A stretch of DNA of 64,000 nucleotides. Source: Liolophura sinensis (Eukaryota > Mollusca > Polyplacophora > Chitonida > Chitonidae). Positions 1 through 11,702 of this stretch are shown piece after piece. Where the stretch lies: assembly GCF_032854445.1 (NCBI RefSeq), contig NC_088298.1, forward strand, positions 977,474-1,041,473. The letters are read 5' to 3'. Within the stretch, counting starts at the first letter, position 1, and each line of letters begins with the position of its first letter. A model generated the notes under the pieces. It saw only the letters and a list, made by a program, of their open reading frames with translations. It had not been told where the DNA came from and ran no database searches. The translations under genes were made by a program, and so were the position numbers.

Positions 1-598
1 GAAGTATATTGCCCACTCCTGCCTTGAGGAAATGTTATCAAGGCTGTGTGAAGTATATTGCCCACTCCTGCCTTGAGGAAATGATATCAAGGTTGTGTGA
101 AGTATGTTGCCCACTCCTGCCTTGAGGAAATGATATCAAGGTTGTGTGAAGTATATTGCCCACTCCTGCCTTGGGGAAATGATATCAAGGTTGTGTGAAG
201 TATATTGCCCACTCCTGCCTTGAGGAAATGTTATCAAGGCTGTGTGAAGTATGTTGTTCACTCCTGCCTTGAGGAAATGATATCAAGGTTGTGTGAAGTA
301 TGTTGTTCACTCCTGCCTTGAGGAAATGATACCAAGGCTGTGTGAAGTATATTGCCCACTCCCGCCTTGAGGAAATGTTATCAAGGTTGTGTGAAGTATG
401 TTGTTCACCCCTGCCTAGAGGAAATGATATCAAGATTGTGTGAAGTATGTTGTTCACTCCTGCCTTGAGGAAATGATATCAAGGTTGCGTGAAGTATGTT
501 GTTCGCTCCTGCCTTGAGGAAATGATACCAAGGCTGTGTGAAGTATATTACCCACTCCTGCCTAGAAAAATTGATATCAAGGCTATGTGGAGACTATT
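1..598. repeat. 49-bp tandem array, truncated by window edge
   Basis: About 12 copies of a 49-bp unit, recognisable by GAAGTATATTGCCCACTCCT and CCTTGAGGAAATGATATCAA. The spacing is read directly: the second GAAGTATATTG begins at base 50. Units differ by a few substitutions (ATT/GTT, CCCACT/TTCACT) and the right end decays from about 545. The array continues beyond the left edge, so its full length is unknown. An open frame on the minus strand at 185-457 is just the repeat read through and is not a gene. Confidence 0.95.
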
Positions 599-1320
599 GT
601 TCATCCTTGCCTGATGATAGTACATGATACCAGCGCTGGTTTTTGTGTGGCCTGAATAGAAAGAGTATCATCTCGTAAGCCTCAAGCCCTCCCTCCAATC
701 ACGATATAGCGAATCCTAATGCTTTGACTGAAGCCGGTCATAATGCTGAAGGTCTAATTGTCTCATGCTAACGGGAAGGTCTGACAGCTATCTGCGGATG
801 GTCGTGGGTTTCCGCGGGCTCTGTGAATTTCAAGATGCCAACTGGTATAGACTTGCCCATTATTTTGTTGAATTCAATGGCAAGTGTTCTCGGTCTACCA
901 GTAATGTTTATGTGAATCTACTGGTTCACAATTTTCCAAACAACATTGGTTTAAGTAATTTAAGAAGTGTTTCTCCTGTTGGGTTAATGATTCTTCACAG
1001 TTTTCTCTCATACTGCTTAATACAACTGGAGGCAGAAGTACCTAATGAAATCTTAAAATATTTTCAATTTCCGAAAGAGCATCTACATGAACAAATTTTG
1101 TATTTAGATGTACATTGTAAAATGTTCATTTACGACACCCTACTACATTGTGCGGCCACGTAGATAGGGGGAAAATCAAGAGCAATCTGATTTTGAACTG
1201 CCTGGGAAAATCTGGGACATTTTAGATGGAAATGCAGCAAAACTACTATCTGAGCTAGTTCAGTGTGAAGTTGTAATTAAGATTGATTGAAGTTGTTTCC
1301 CTCGTCGATTTCTATCCTCT
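599..1320. other. No gene seen; short SINE A fragment at 771-823
   Basis: The stretch after the array is unique-looking. Bases 771-823 match the middle of SINE A (GGGAAGGTCTG, then GCGGATGGTCGTGGGTTTCC). An open frame of 132 codons starts inside that fragment and runs to 1163. It shows no recognisable domain, and its length is within chance for 64 kb. Confidence 0.6.
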
Positions 1321-1364
1321 CCATAAAAAAAAACAAATATTGTTTAAGCATATCACGTGACCAG

Positions 1365-1500
1365 TTAGAATAAAAACTTGACTGAGGTAACTTGACAACA
1401 GGTGGTATTTCACCGGTTATGTGTTACCATCTGTCATCTGTCACACTAGTTTTCGTCGTTACTCTGGTTTTTACTCTGTATGCTGTACACTTTTATATTA
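1365..1500 (+). mobile_element. Family C repeat, 3' part
   Basis: Matches the dispersed family C consensus seen some 14 times in the window: AGTTAGAATAAAA, CTGAGGTAA, TTTCACCGGTTA, then CTCTGGTTTTTACTCT and a GTACGTCTTTAATTATATT-like end. This copy holds only the 3' part. No coding capacity. Confidence 0.8.
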
Positions 1501-2860
1501 CAGTCCATTTCCAAAGTTCAACTCAGGTACCTTGTAGGTTTTAGATGGTTCATAAACAATGGCGAATGTAGAAGGGACACAATATAACACATTATATACA
1601 TTCACATTCATTCAGGAGAAAGAGAAACCAAGTGCCAAGAGTACCCTTACATTTCCAATTTGTGACGTCCGACGTGAAGACTAGCCGCCTTCAACTGAAA
1701 GGATACAGCTCTTTTATGACCGTCAAGCCTTTTTTTAATCACTAAGGCTTCAAAAACACTGAGATGGGTTGATCTAGAAATTCCCTGCTTTATCAGGACT
1801 GAACCTGTGCCTTGTGCACCCCGTGGTTCTATCGCATCGGGTAGCAATCTATGTGTCGAGTCAAACATTTGCATGTCAGCCGTCAACCAATAAGGACGTT
1901 CAGGTCAACAATCGCCAAGCCAAGTCCCAAAACGATGTTTAACACAAACCACCAAAGAACTAAGAAAGTATATAAAGTACGAATATAGGACGAAATCATA
2001 TAAAAAGAAACAGTCAAAAGTTGTCAGTCGTGTACGAAAGATTCGAGGTATGTTCCAGGCGATTGAGTGAAATCAATATTCAAACTATGTACCATGCTAA
2101 TATATAATATGTTGAAAATAAAGTATGTATCTAAGCTGCGATTTGATTGCAACTGTTCATATATTTAAAGTGGCGATCTAATTCAACACGATGAATATAA
2201 AGTCCCTAGCCAATGCAAATCAACCGCATCCCTAGATCAAAGGGTTCATTGTTCATTTGCGGGCTTATTTGTCTTATAGAGTGCTACCTGCAATAGATCA
2301 AATGTACATGATGGAGTAACGCAATTGATTTACTGACAAATACAAAGGTTTACATGTTAGCAGGTAGACGTTTTACAATCTTTATTAGTTTCAGCCTAAA
2401 GTAAAACATAATGTGTGAAAATCACACTAAATGAACCCCAACGTTAAACTCAATCTTGATGGCAACTGATATGTGAATATCGCAGTTCTTGTACGAATAT
2501 CCGGGCGTTTTCAGCAGAATTGACAACTGAACACCTTCACATTATATGCCCATATTATTGTCCTTTACAGGCTCTTTCAAAGCGGACAAAAATGTTGTTG
2601 GCTAGGGACGATTTCTCTTAATCACAACGCCGTTTGCATTGATAGACATTGCCACAAAGAGCCATAAACGAACAATTTAACAACAAAAAAAGATAAAATT
2701 CGTGGCAGTTAAGTTTGTATAAGTCGTTCCGCAGAAATTCCATCAGAGAACCTCAGCATGAATTCTTCCTATTAATATACCTGACTTAAGAACGACGTGG
2801 AAATGGAGTCGTGGGAGATGACATGCGCCAAATCCTCTTATAAGCAAAAATCGAATCTAA
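1501..2860. other. No gene seen; weak family D relic near 1900-2040
   Basis: Mostly unique AT-rich DNA. Bases about 1900-2040 are a diverged family D copy (CAACAATCGCCAAG, GATGTTTAACACAAACC, ending GTTGTCAGTCG). A minus-strand B-box-like stretch near 1790-1830 (complement GGTTCAGTCC) suggests an eroded tRNA-derived SINE head. The 79-codon minus frame at 1647-1886 covers this relic and is not supported as a gene. Confidence 0.5.
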
Positions 2861-2864
2861 AAAT

Positions 2865-3045
2865 AAAGTCCGATATTCGTATACCACTCTTACAGCAGCG
2901 TTCCCAGTGGATAATCGCTAGATCGATTTCCACAACAACGGGTCCGAATGCAGTACATAAGAAATAATATATATCAATAAATAAAACTAAGATGGTAAGA
3001 TGTGAGAGAGAAGCAGTCGTCAGTTTTCAACGCAAGGAACAGGCG
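2865..3045 (+). mobile_element. Family D repeat copy
   Basis: Carries the family D signature: CCGATATTCGTATACCA, AGTGGATAATCGC, AGATCGATTTCC, then an AT-rich middle and GAGAGAAGCAGTCGTCAGTT. Here + is the orientation ending in AGTTTTCAATGATG. The same sequence forms the long terminal repeats of the element at 31275-32378. Confidence 0.75.
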
Positions 3046-3724
3046 ATTTTCTAAGCGTGAAGCCACCTAAACAGAGATCCGTCAATCTGACACAAACATA
3101 TTCTACACGAACAGCGAATGAAAGCTTTCATAAACAGCGCTATACTGAATCAACCATTTTGCAAGTCAGATTCGGTGCGGTTCGATTCCTGTCGGTTCAT
3201 GATTTCTTCATGCCATATAGATTTGCAGAAAATAACGAAATTTTGCCTTCACCAGGTTATCACCCGTGCAGGGTCACGTGAACTGAAGCCCGTCTTTAGA
3301 GGCTAGGACCGTTGCATCTGGAATGAAACATGATTAACGCTTCAAATTTACACAACCAGTAAGGTTTTACAACTCGGCATTATTTTGTCATCTTGACGTT
3401 ATGGTTAACGCCGGCAGCTGATGATCTCATAGCCCTGATCACGGACCGGAAGCCGTAGAACGAACGAGTCAGTCAAGTAGCTCCGAGCGATATCAGTCAG
3501 TGGCTGGTTTAAGTTAAGCACTTGTGCAGAGAGCGTGAGTTTTGTGACTCTTCAGGAGTAGTTAGGGCCTGAGGAATCACTTACAATTATCGAAGTAATT
3601 ACCATCTGTCAAATGTCCCCTCATCAGAATAAAAGTCTTAGAAGATTCTTTCTAACATCACTGAAAACCATTGATTACTTCTCGTTGCAAGGTTTCGTCT
3701 AATTTCGTATTTCGCATTGTTTTA
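3046..3724. other. No gene seen
   Basis: Short overlapping frames at 3057-3306 have no recognisable domain, splice context or codon pattern. I see no repeat here apart from low-copy AT-rich sequence. Confidence 0.4.
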
Positions 3725-4010
3725 GTACACTGCATTGTAATTGTATATTACATACAACTGTAAACGACAACACAGCAACTGGAGTAATTCTAGACCAGCG
3801 ACATATAATAAATTGCAATTAAATTCAATGCATTTTATCAAATTCTGTAGGGGTGTAATGCACAGTCAGAATAAAACCCTAACTGAGGTAGATTGACAAG
3901 AGGAAGTATTTCACCAGTAACGTTTGACCATTTATCGCCTATCAAGCTGTTATCACTGCTCTGGTGTTGGTCTCTGTGCTGTACGTCTTTATTTACATTC
4001 CACAGGTTTC
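3725..4010 (+). mobile_element. Family C repeat, long copy
   Basis: A longer copy. The 5' part is present (CACAGCAACTGGAGTAATTC, ATATAATAAATTGCAATTAA) and is followed by the conserved 3' part (AGAATAAAACCCTAACTGAG, GCTGTACGTCTTTATTTACA). Confidence 0.8.
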
Positions 4011-4434
4011 TTTTCTTTATTTGGTAGTTTGTTTGTTTTCTTTCTTTTTAGTGCTGTGGGATGTATTACAACATACAACTATACTGACTCCAGATTATCA
4101 TTCTCAATTCTTGCCAATTCAATGGTTCAGCTAACTCCATAGGAGCTGGTTGATCACTTAGAATTCATGTTTTCCAAACTTGGTTTTTCCTATGTATTAT
4201 ATGAGGGTAAACACATATTTCGGTAATTTTTTTATCAATAATACAAAAAGATCGTAACAGTTTTGCCTTAAGGCAATTTTATACGGTCAAAATAAACAGG
4301 CTAAAGTTATTCTGGCTGATAATAATTCAAGAGCATTGGTGCCATATCGGATCCCATACACCAGTACACCCACTCAAAGCCTTATATGTCTGTTCCACAG
4401 TTTAACCCACGGCATTGATGCTACGTGTGTAGTT

Positions 4435-4745
4435 CTTGTTTCAATGTTTTAATGTGATTGTATGTTAAATGTGATGAAAACACAGCGTTTTGAGTATTTC
4501 TATACAAGTGACGTGTAATAAATTGCCATTAAAATCACTGCACTTTTTGACGTAATTCTGCTGAGGCCACGGTGCATTCATGCACCAAGATGAACAGTTA
4601 GAATAAAATCCTGAAGGATTTAAACTGACCTTATTACTAACTGGATTTCACCGGTTACGTGTCATCATTTGTCACCTATCACACTCTCGTTGCTGCTGTG
4701 GTTTTACTCTTTATGCATGCTGTACGTCTTTAATCGTATTGTTAC
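4435..4745 (+). mobile_element. Family C repeat, near full-length
   Basis: One of the most complete family C copies. It runs from TTTTAATGTGATTGTATGTT through CACTGCACTTTTTGACG and AGAATAAAATCCTGAAGG to CTGTACGTCTTTAATCGTAT. It lies about 430 bp after the previous copy, in the same orientation. Confidence 0.85.
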
Positions 4746-6460
4746 TCGGGTAGAATCTTTTTAAGGTTCGGTGGGGTTTATCCATGCATCTTGAGCACAG
4801 TTGCAAATAAAGAACACTTATGTATATAGTACTTATATTATAAAACTGAAATGTTGATACGAAGCCAATTATTGTTGTTCCGGCAGGAGATAGTACCGGA
4901 TCTGTCTGCACGAGTTCTGTTTTAACGCTGAGGGCATAACTCTTCAAGGTTTTTTTGAGTTTCGACACTTTCGCCTGGTTGTGAAGTTGTCTGCAAAACT
5001 TGATCGTCGGCTATTTCCGGGATTAAGAAAACGCTTGATGGTTTTGATGTGACTATTTCCTGGCCGTCACATCGTGTGGAATTTCTTTGTGAGAGCCACA
5101 GAACATTTCTTATCAACGATTATTTTTCAGCTCCATTTTGCTGGAGCCTATTAGTGAACTTCTTCCTATCCGTGTAATACATGGCATTTGGCTTCTATAT
5201 GGCAATATGGCCTATGACAGAACAAGGTTTAGAGCCTAGTTGACACTATGTAGAAGGTGACTAGGAGACGGTTCACAGCAGGTCCAGCAGCGAGGTGACG
5301 TTTAGAAAGTAATATAATCAATCTGACGATAAAGACTTAGTCAGGACGAACAATATGCATCTCCAACGGCGTAACTGGATGAAACTTTTTGACCGTCTCA
5401 CCAAAACATCAGATAATGATATATGATCTGTCAACAGATGTCTCGTAATTGTTCTTTACTGCACCCAGGAAAATGAAGTCATTCACTGTTCCGTCGCTAT
5501 TGAGTTTACTATGAAAACACGATCAACTGCAGCGGAAGAGCAAAGTTCCCGTATCAAAACAGATACCAGCAGTGTACGAGGTACAGTGCGTTGACAATCA
5601 ATTATGCCACTGACGGTAACCTTGCTTTAGGTTGACGGGTATTTTCCACATCTGCTATATGATGTCCAATAAGCCTATAACCGATAAGTGCGGAAAACAT
5701 TTCCGGTCTTGTGAGATGGCCACCAAACCTGTATGCGGTGATGACTTGTAACGTAGATAACTGGTAACGTAGATATTTCATGAAAACAAGACTCTATGCA
5801 AAATCATGCGCAATTTAAAAACGCACCTCACGGTCAAGACAAGCAGGTCAAGTAAGTTAAGCAAGACAAGCCAAGACAAGCAAGTCAATCTCCAATGAAA
5901 AGACTCCAAAGAAAATGAATTATGAACACAGCTAAAAACTTTGTAAGATTGACTTAATTTTGAGAAGTGATGTTTAGGAACTATGTGAGAAGCATGGTTA
6001 ATTTTAACTTACCACAGGCTGTTCAAAGAACCCAAATAAATCTTACATAATATTTCCCGAGATAAAATCCTTGTTATTTCTAAAAAAAACACCTGGAGAT
6101 ATTTTAGCGCTGAATGCGTTGACGAAAAAAGGAAACACAAAATTGTTTCTCAATCTTTCTCAAACATCGCCAACGGGGCAGTTGGGAATCCTATCGGGAT
6201 CAAATCAACCTTGCTTGTGATGAGATGCAAATAACGTACGCACGTATGACCATCGGCAGTTGTTATGAAATGCGAACATAATTAATGTTTTCGGTCATAA
6301 AATTAAAAACCTTTTGATTTAGCTTATTATTATCAATTAGATATTTAGTGGTTGAGGTTTTGTTGAAGTTTCACGCTTCCCCAGAAGGCCAGTCTGCAGG
6401 CAAAATAATAAAGAGAAGTTGGAGTGTTTTTGATTTCTATGCAGAATCACATTAGCAGAT
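4746..6460. other. No gene seen
   Basis: Unique AT-rich DNA. Small features only: a run of CAAG/GCAAGA-type short repeats at about 5830-5890 and a repeated AACGTAGATA at about 5750-5775. Two minus frames at 4711-5116 show no known domain. Confidence 0.4.
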
Positions 6461-6469
6461 GCTCTTTGA

Positions 6470-6660
6470 TTTAATTATTTATTTTTTTGATTGGTGTTTC
6501 ACGTCGTCCTCAAGAATAGTTCACTTATACGACTCCAGTCAACATTATGGTGGGAGGAAACTTGGCAGAACCCGTGTGAAACTTACGACCACCCGCAAGT
6601 TGCTGATACACCTTCCCACGTACAGCCGACGAGGTAGCCAGCCAGAAAAAGTTTCACGGA
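6470..6660 (-). mobile_element. SINE A, 3' two-thirds
   Basis: Read on the minus strand it ends in TAAGTGAACTATTCTTGAGG and ACGTGAAACACCAATCAAAA with an AAATAA-type tail. The middle has CCCACCATAATG-like and GTACGTGGGAAGG-like blocks. The tRNA-like head is missing. Confidence 0.85.
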
Positions 6661-6879
6661 TTTAATAAGTGAATTAATTTTATTTCTTTGAGTTTTAATG
6701 TAGGTATATTATGACAAGTTTTAAAACGTCTTGATCGTTTAAACAAACGGTCTGTTACTTGAATTTCGTGTTTAATTTGCTGAGTTTTCAGATTGTTTAG
6801 TCCATAATCGTAGTCAACCGTTTCTAATTGCTCAGACCTCACAAACAATCACAGACCTCACAAAACAGTGACCTAGAAT

Positions 6880-7100
6880 TCCCTAGGATCGCTTATCCGG
6901 CTTGAAGTCGGGAGACCTGGGATCAAATATGGGTCGGTCATGCCAAAGACTTTAAAAATGGTACTTGCTGCCGCCTCGCTCGGCGCTCAGCCCTGAGAAT
7001 TTTGAGCAAGAACACAGGACTGGTTGGACTGGTGTCAGTATAGTGTAACCGGTTAGGGTGTCATGTCCGGTGTCTTTGGCGGCATGGACTCGGCCCGTCA
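6880..7100 (+). mobile_element. SINE B-like copy (GTCAGTATA body)
   Basis: Has a B-box-like GACCTGGGATCAAAT followed by the body ACTGGTGTCAGTATAGTG, GTGTCATGTCCGGTGTCTTT and GGCGGCATGG. A related body occurs at 47695-47888. I infer a tRNA-derived SINE. The ends are not resolved. Confidence 0.55.
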
Positions 7101-7392
7101 CAAGACACAATATAGATGTACACACATACATATCGAATAACTCCTCGTTGTCATATGAATACGAAACCAAACCTAAGCATATATACACAGAAATTCCTGC
7201 TTTATTTGGACTAAACCCGCGCCTTTGTGTCATACAGGGAGACTATGATTATCAACAGTCGCATCGGTTTGCAAGTAGAGAGCATCCCTCTAGCTGTGTG
7301 CTTATTCGAACGAGTTTCCAAAGCCAACGAGTGTAGAGCGACTGAGACAGATTCATTCACAAAACTGAAGATTGTGTTGGAATTTGTTTCTT
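7101..7392. other. Short gap; minus B-box-like relic
   Basis: Bases about 7190-7240 on the minus strand carry a tRNA-like block similar to the one near 1790-1830 (AGAAATTCCTGCTTTAT shared on the plus strand). Otherwise nothing is visible. Confidence 0.4.
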
Positions 7393-7791
7393 GAACATCG
7401 ACAACTTGTTCATAGTATCCCTTAACATGAAATGTGATAGACTGTTAATGAACATCGACAACTTGTTCATAGTATCCCTTAACATGAAATGTGATAGACT
7501 CTTAATGAACATCGACAACTTGTTCATAGTATCCCTTAACATGAAATGTGATAGACTCTTAATGAACATCGACAACTTGTTCATAGTATCCCTTAACATG
7601 AAATGTGATAGACTCTTAATGAACATCGACAACTTGTTCATAGTATCCCTTAACATGAAATGTGATAGACTCTTAATGAACATCGACAGCTTGTTCATAG
7701 TATCCCTTAACATGAAATGTGATAGACTCTTAACGAACATCGACAACTTGTTCATAGTATCCCTTAACATGAAATGTGATAGACTGTTAAT
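7393..7791. repeat. 57-bp tandem array, 7 near-identical copies
   Basis: Seven copies of a 57-bp unit (AACATCGACAACTTGTTCAT ... GATAGACTCTTAATG) with very few substitutions. Because 57 is divisible by 3, both strands stay open across the array (137 and 142 codons). These frames are artefacts. Each unit contains the short inverted pair ATGAACA / TGTTCAT separated by 9 bases. Confidence 0.97.
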
Positions 7792-7819
7792 GTCAAACCC
7801 AACTTTCGTATCCCATTAG

Positions 7820-7975
7820 TATACTACAAACGGACATTCACAGTCGATAATTTCCATTTCCAAACCTAATTAAGAACATCAACACCCAAAAGGAATATGC
7901 ATAAATAGTAAGTAAAGCTGTTACAATTGTAAGAATTGGCAAGAAAGAAGCGGTCATCAGTTTTCAATGATGTAA
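7820..7975 (+). mobile_element. Family D repeat copy
   Basis: ACATTCACAGTCGATAATTT, TTTCCAAACCTAATTAAGAA, then AGAAGCGGTCATCAGTTTTC and AATGATG. It lacks the outermost left part seen in the copy at 32206-32378. Confidence 0.7.
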
Positions 7976-8347
7976 GAACTAATGGCATTCAATTCAAATT
8001 TCCAGACTCGAAATACAACATATGGATATCTCCGTTGAGCTTTGATTGCTAGGCACGTGAACTCTAATGAGGTTTATAAAAGGATACACAAAAGAGCGGG
8101 TACGTCGGCTTAACGCAACCAAGACAGCGTAATCTGAAGAATGACCTTGAACTCCCGTCTTGTGATCAAATAACACGGACGTTAATCACTCCGTTATGAC
8201 CCCCGCAGGATAGTAGTTCAAGGAAAAGAAAAGATAAAAATGATGCCAATGTCACATGAAAAAGCGTCAAAACTTATCTGCAAATATGGTCTTTATTATT
8301 TTTCTAGATTTTTTTTCAGGAGAAATAAATATTTAACAATATGTTTG
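7976..8347. other. No gene seen
   Basis: Unique DNA between a family D relic and a MITE. The 60-codon minus frame at 7994-8176 has no recognisable domain. Confidence 0.4.
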
Positions 8348-8349
8348 TA

Positions 8350-8649
8350 TGGTGGGTATTTGGGACCACCTTTTGGTATTTATCATTAACTCTAAATAAG
8401 GATGTGATGCATATCTAATGAATTTATTTAAACGTAAATTTGTTGATTATATCCAAACACATGCATTTTATCTGAATATGGTAATAGCTATGAATAAATA
8501 AATACGATAAAATTCGAAGTTAGACACATTTTAGTTGAAAGGATCAAATTCTGGTGTAAATATGTTTATTAAACATGTGTTACAGCCTTATTTATAACAT
8601 TGCCATACAAAGGGTATATATGCCAAAAGGTCGTCCCAAATACCCACCT
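8350..8649. mobile_element. MITE, 300 bp, ~33-bp TIRs, TA duplication
   Basis: The left end GGTGGGTATTTGGGACCACC (8351) is matched inverted at the right end by GTCGTCCCAAATACCCACC (ending 8648). The TIR continues inward through CTTTTGGTATTTAT with few mismatches. TA dinucleotides flank both sides (8348-8349 and 8650-8651), as expected for Tc1/mariner-type non-autonomous elements. The interior is AT-rich with no coding frame. Confidence 0.85.
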
Positions 8650-8651
8650 TA

Positions 8652-9090
8652 TAAAAATTATTTTCAAGTATCTTTTTCTCTTCAAAGAAAAATCGAAACA
8701 AATACTGAAGATACGATTTAATTCAAGTATCCATCAACAGTTGTTGTTGTTGTTTCCATATATTAAATTGTGGAACTGCAGTTTTGAGATCGCCAAAATA
8801 TTCGTCTTGCTGCTGAAGCTGTAATATTTTGCAAAATATTTTAAATCAAGAAATATATCAAGAATCGACACACAGTAACTTCCGGGTAACTGCTTCCGGA
8901 TGTTGATGGCGTTCATGCTCCTGAATACTTTCGCCGTGTTTTTTTTTTTAAATTTTCTATCCATCTCGCAAGAACAATGCCCGAAGGTTAAAGACTATAT
9001 TTCCTTCTATTGCTTATGTCGGATCCTACCCTCTGAAAGGTAGTTGATGACCTTCAGAGAAAGTACGTTATTGTTCCTACAGATCCTAAT
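8652..9090. other. No gene seen
   Basis: AT-rich with a short GTT trinucleotide run near 8741-8752. The overlapping frames at 8600-8964 are low-complexity and not supported. Confidence 0.4.
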
Positions 9091-9190
9091 AATATGCTAC
9101 ACGTCGTTTTGGGAATTGACATTGCAATTATTGACCTGGAACCTCCATACTGGTTGATGGCTGGTATACAAATTTCTGTTTCGACATGCA
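9091..9190 (-). mobile_element. Family D repeat fragment
   Basis: CGTCGTTTTGGGAATTGACA, TTATTGACCTGGAACC and CTGGTATACAAATTTCTGTT match the inner half of family D in the orientation of 31275-31446. Confidence 0.6.
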
Positions 9191-9479
9191 GATCGATATG
9201 GCAGTACTATCTAGTGATTAAAATTCAGACTACAGAGGGCTCACTGGAAAACCATGACACCTGTGTGTATTCTTATACCAGATTATATCTGATTAAATTT
9301 TAATAATTTCAGTCTTTTCTTCAAGGCTATAAATTGATAGAAAGGCTGTGCGCCTGTGTTAATCTTGCCTGGTAGCCATTATCAACCTATAGAAACCTCC
9401 TCTTTTGTCTGGGCAGTAGTATATATATAAGAAGAGTCAACTCATGTGGCTGTGTTAATCTCACTTGGACAGAGAATGT

Positions 9480-9785
9480 TTTTCATTCAAAAGCAGACTT
9501 TTTATGTTGTATTAAATGTCATGAGATGGCAAGCCTTTTAGGGAGTTTCTACAAAACTGACATATAATACACTGCTATTAACATCGGTGCATTTTTTTTT
9601 TCATTAGTTAGTTGCTTCTCTTAAGCATTTACATGACCAGATAGAATAAAATCTTATCTGAGGTAAATTCATTAGAGGTCGAGTTTCACCGGTGACGCGT
9701 GACCATTTGCCAACTGTATCACAGAGTCGTCGACTCTCTGGTTGACACTCCATGTGGTTGTCTTTTGTATTAACTTGTATCGTTT
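9480..9785 (+). mobile_element. Family C repeat, diverged long copy
   Basis: Recognisable by TACAAAACTGACATATAATA, AGAATAAAATCTTATCTGAG, TTTCACCGGTGACGCGTGAC and TATCACAGAGTCGTCGACTC. The 3' end is diverged. Confidence 0.75.
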
Positions 9786-10264
9786 ATACATCTCATGGTC
9801 TGAACTTAAATGGCTTGTTTAACTTAGACCAAACGTAAATTACAGTTTGTTCTGCCTGTAAAGTGTGAATCATGCAATTATCCGTCTTAGCATACATGCA
9901 ACTGACTTAACGCGAGATTGCCCTTTAGGTTCCTCAAAATTCTGCTTTGGCATGGATGCCACAAACCAACGTCAGAGCATCAAGCCTCATTTAAAAACCT
10001 GATGCACTTGCAGTGACAGTGTGAGAAAAAATTATGTGTCAAATACGTCTCCACGGCCTTAAATTTGCAGACACTTATGTTCCTTACTTTTTGTCTGACG
10101 ATTTATTGTAAGCACAACGTCGGTCTGTTATTTCCTAGGCCACATGTGCCCGGGATTCCTTGGTGATGTTCAAAGCGAACGGTTGTATTGACAGCTTCGA
10201 CGCATTTGACAAAGATATGTTACTCCATTCGGTTTATAAACCAAATTTTGCCAAACCTAACGTT
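9786..10264. other. No gene seen
   Basis: Unique DNA without recognisable coding sequence or repeat. Confidence 0.4.
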
Positions 10265-10635
10265 AGAGTGAGTGAATGAGTTAGTGCTTGGGGTTTAACG
10301 TCGTACTTAACAATTTTTCAGTCATATGACGACGAAGGAGTCCTAAGAGTGCATGCAATGTGTTTGTCCTGTAACACGTCCTTGTTACAGGACGGATTTC
10401 CAAAGCTCTTTTATTTAGTGCTGCTTCACTGAGACGACTTACCAAAGTCAGCCTCCCCGCCCGAGGCATTATACTGTTACGAGTAAACCAGTGGTTGCAC
10501 TATCCCTTAATGCTGAAGGCAAAGCGAAAAGTTACAACTTCCTCTTTGTAAGGTCTTAGGTGTGACCCGACCTAGGATTGACCTTGAATCTACCTCCCCC
10601 AAAGCGGACCAACTGTTCTATCGGGGCCGGTCATA
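10265..10635 (-). mobile_element. SINE B, near full-length, tRNA-derived head
   Basis: On the minus strand it begins with a tRNA-like head (CCCCGATAGAACAGTTGGTC resembling an A box, then AGATTCAAGGTCAATCC near the B box). The body runs through GGACTCCTTCGTCGTCATAT, GACTGAAAAATTGTTAAGTA and CGACGTTAAACCCCAAGC, with a CACT-rich 3' tail. A second copy at 44085-44432 aligns over its whole length. Confidence 0.85.
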
Positions 10636-11454
10636 ACCAGATAGGGGATGTATAACATAACACAGTTTTAACATGTATGATTCTAAGAGATTGTGATCGA
10701 TAAATTATTGGAGACTGGTCTTTGGGAATTAAACTTAAGATTATGGTTCACCTGTTGACGGCCTGAACTTTTGATCAGTCGCCTATTACGGTTAATGAGT
10801 ACACACATATAACATTCTGTTCTAAAAAGAACCACAAGTTTTCTTACAAGAGTACAAGTGAAGATGAGTTCATCGTCCTAAAAATACACATGTTTTATGT
10901 CGAAGTTATAATCACTACAAAGCTCCCAGAACATTATATCCAGCCTGGCTCCAGAAGACTCGGCACAGCCTAGTCATCTACAAAGGGCTTATTAGCACAG
11001 GTCAGATCATTGGTGAACGGTGTCCTGTGGCACCGCGCATCAGCTTTCCTTTTTGACGTAAGCCGTCTTCCAGAACATGGTGACGTCAGTATAAGGCACG
11101 TGCATACGCGTTTTGTCTCATAGGACATGTACATTGTTAACAACACATTGTGGGCCGTTTACTAATGCCCTATGAAACAAAAGCTGTTCTGCCTTTAATC
11201 TTTACGCCTCTTAGATTTGCATCTTGAATATAATGGTTCCGTTTCTTCCAGCGGCTAACTTCTGTAACTGGTTATTAAACCCAAATCCAACAATGGCGCG
11301 TCTCTGGTTTCAGATGCTTTCCGTCAAAAGCTTCTGTGCAATCTCGGTTGAAAGAGTTCGGTCCTTAATTAAAAATGAAACTGTTAATTGACGGATTAAC
11401 TGATACGTGGTAAGTGAAAAGGACGTAAGATGATGATGCAAGATATATAAATCT
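10636..11454. other. No gene seen
   Basis: Unique DNA. I see no open frame with a domain, no array and no inverted-repeat element. Confidence 0.4.
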
Positions 11455-11702
11455 CTTAAGATTTGGCCGAGGTGGTTAGCACGCCAGCAGGGTGCATTGA
11501 CCCAGGAGCCTCTCACTTATGCGTCGCTATGAGTTCATGCTGGTTTCCTCTCCGGCCGAACGTGGAAAGATCTGGAGCAACCTGCTGATGATCGTGGGTT
11601 TCCTTCGGGCTTTTATCCCACCATACTGCTGGCCGCCGTCAAATAAGAGAAATATTCTTGAGTACAGCGTAAAATATCAATCAAAGAAATAAAAAATAAA
11701 TA
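11455..11702 (+). mobile_element. SINE A, full-length but diverged
   Basis: Head TTTGGCCGAGGTGGTTAGCA (A-box-like), CTATGAGTTCATGCTGG in the B-box position, then TTTCCTCTCCGGCCGAACGT, GGATCGTGGG-like and CCCACCATACTGCTGGCCGC blocks. The end is AGAAATATTCTTGAGTACAG with an AAATAAA tail. No clear target duplication was found, which suggests an older insertion. Confidence 0.9.
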
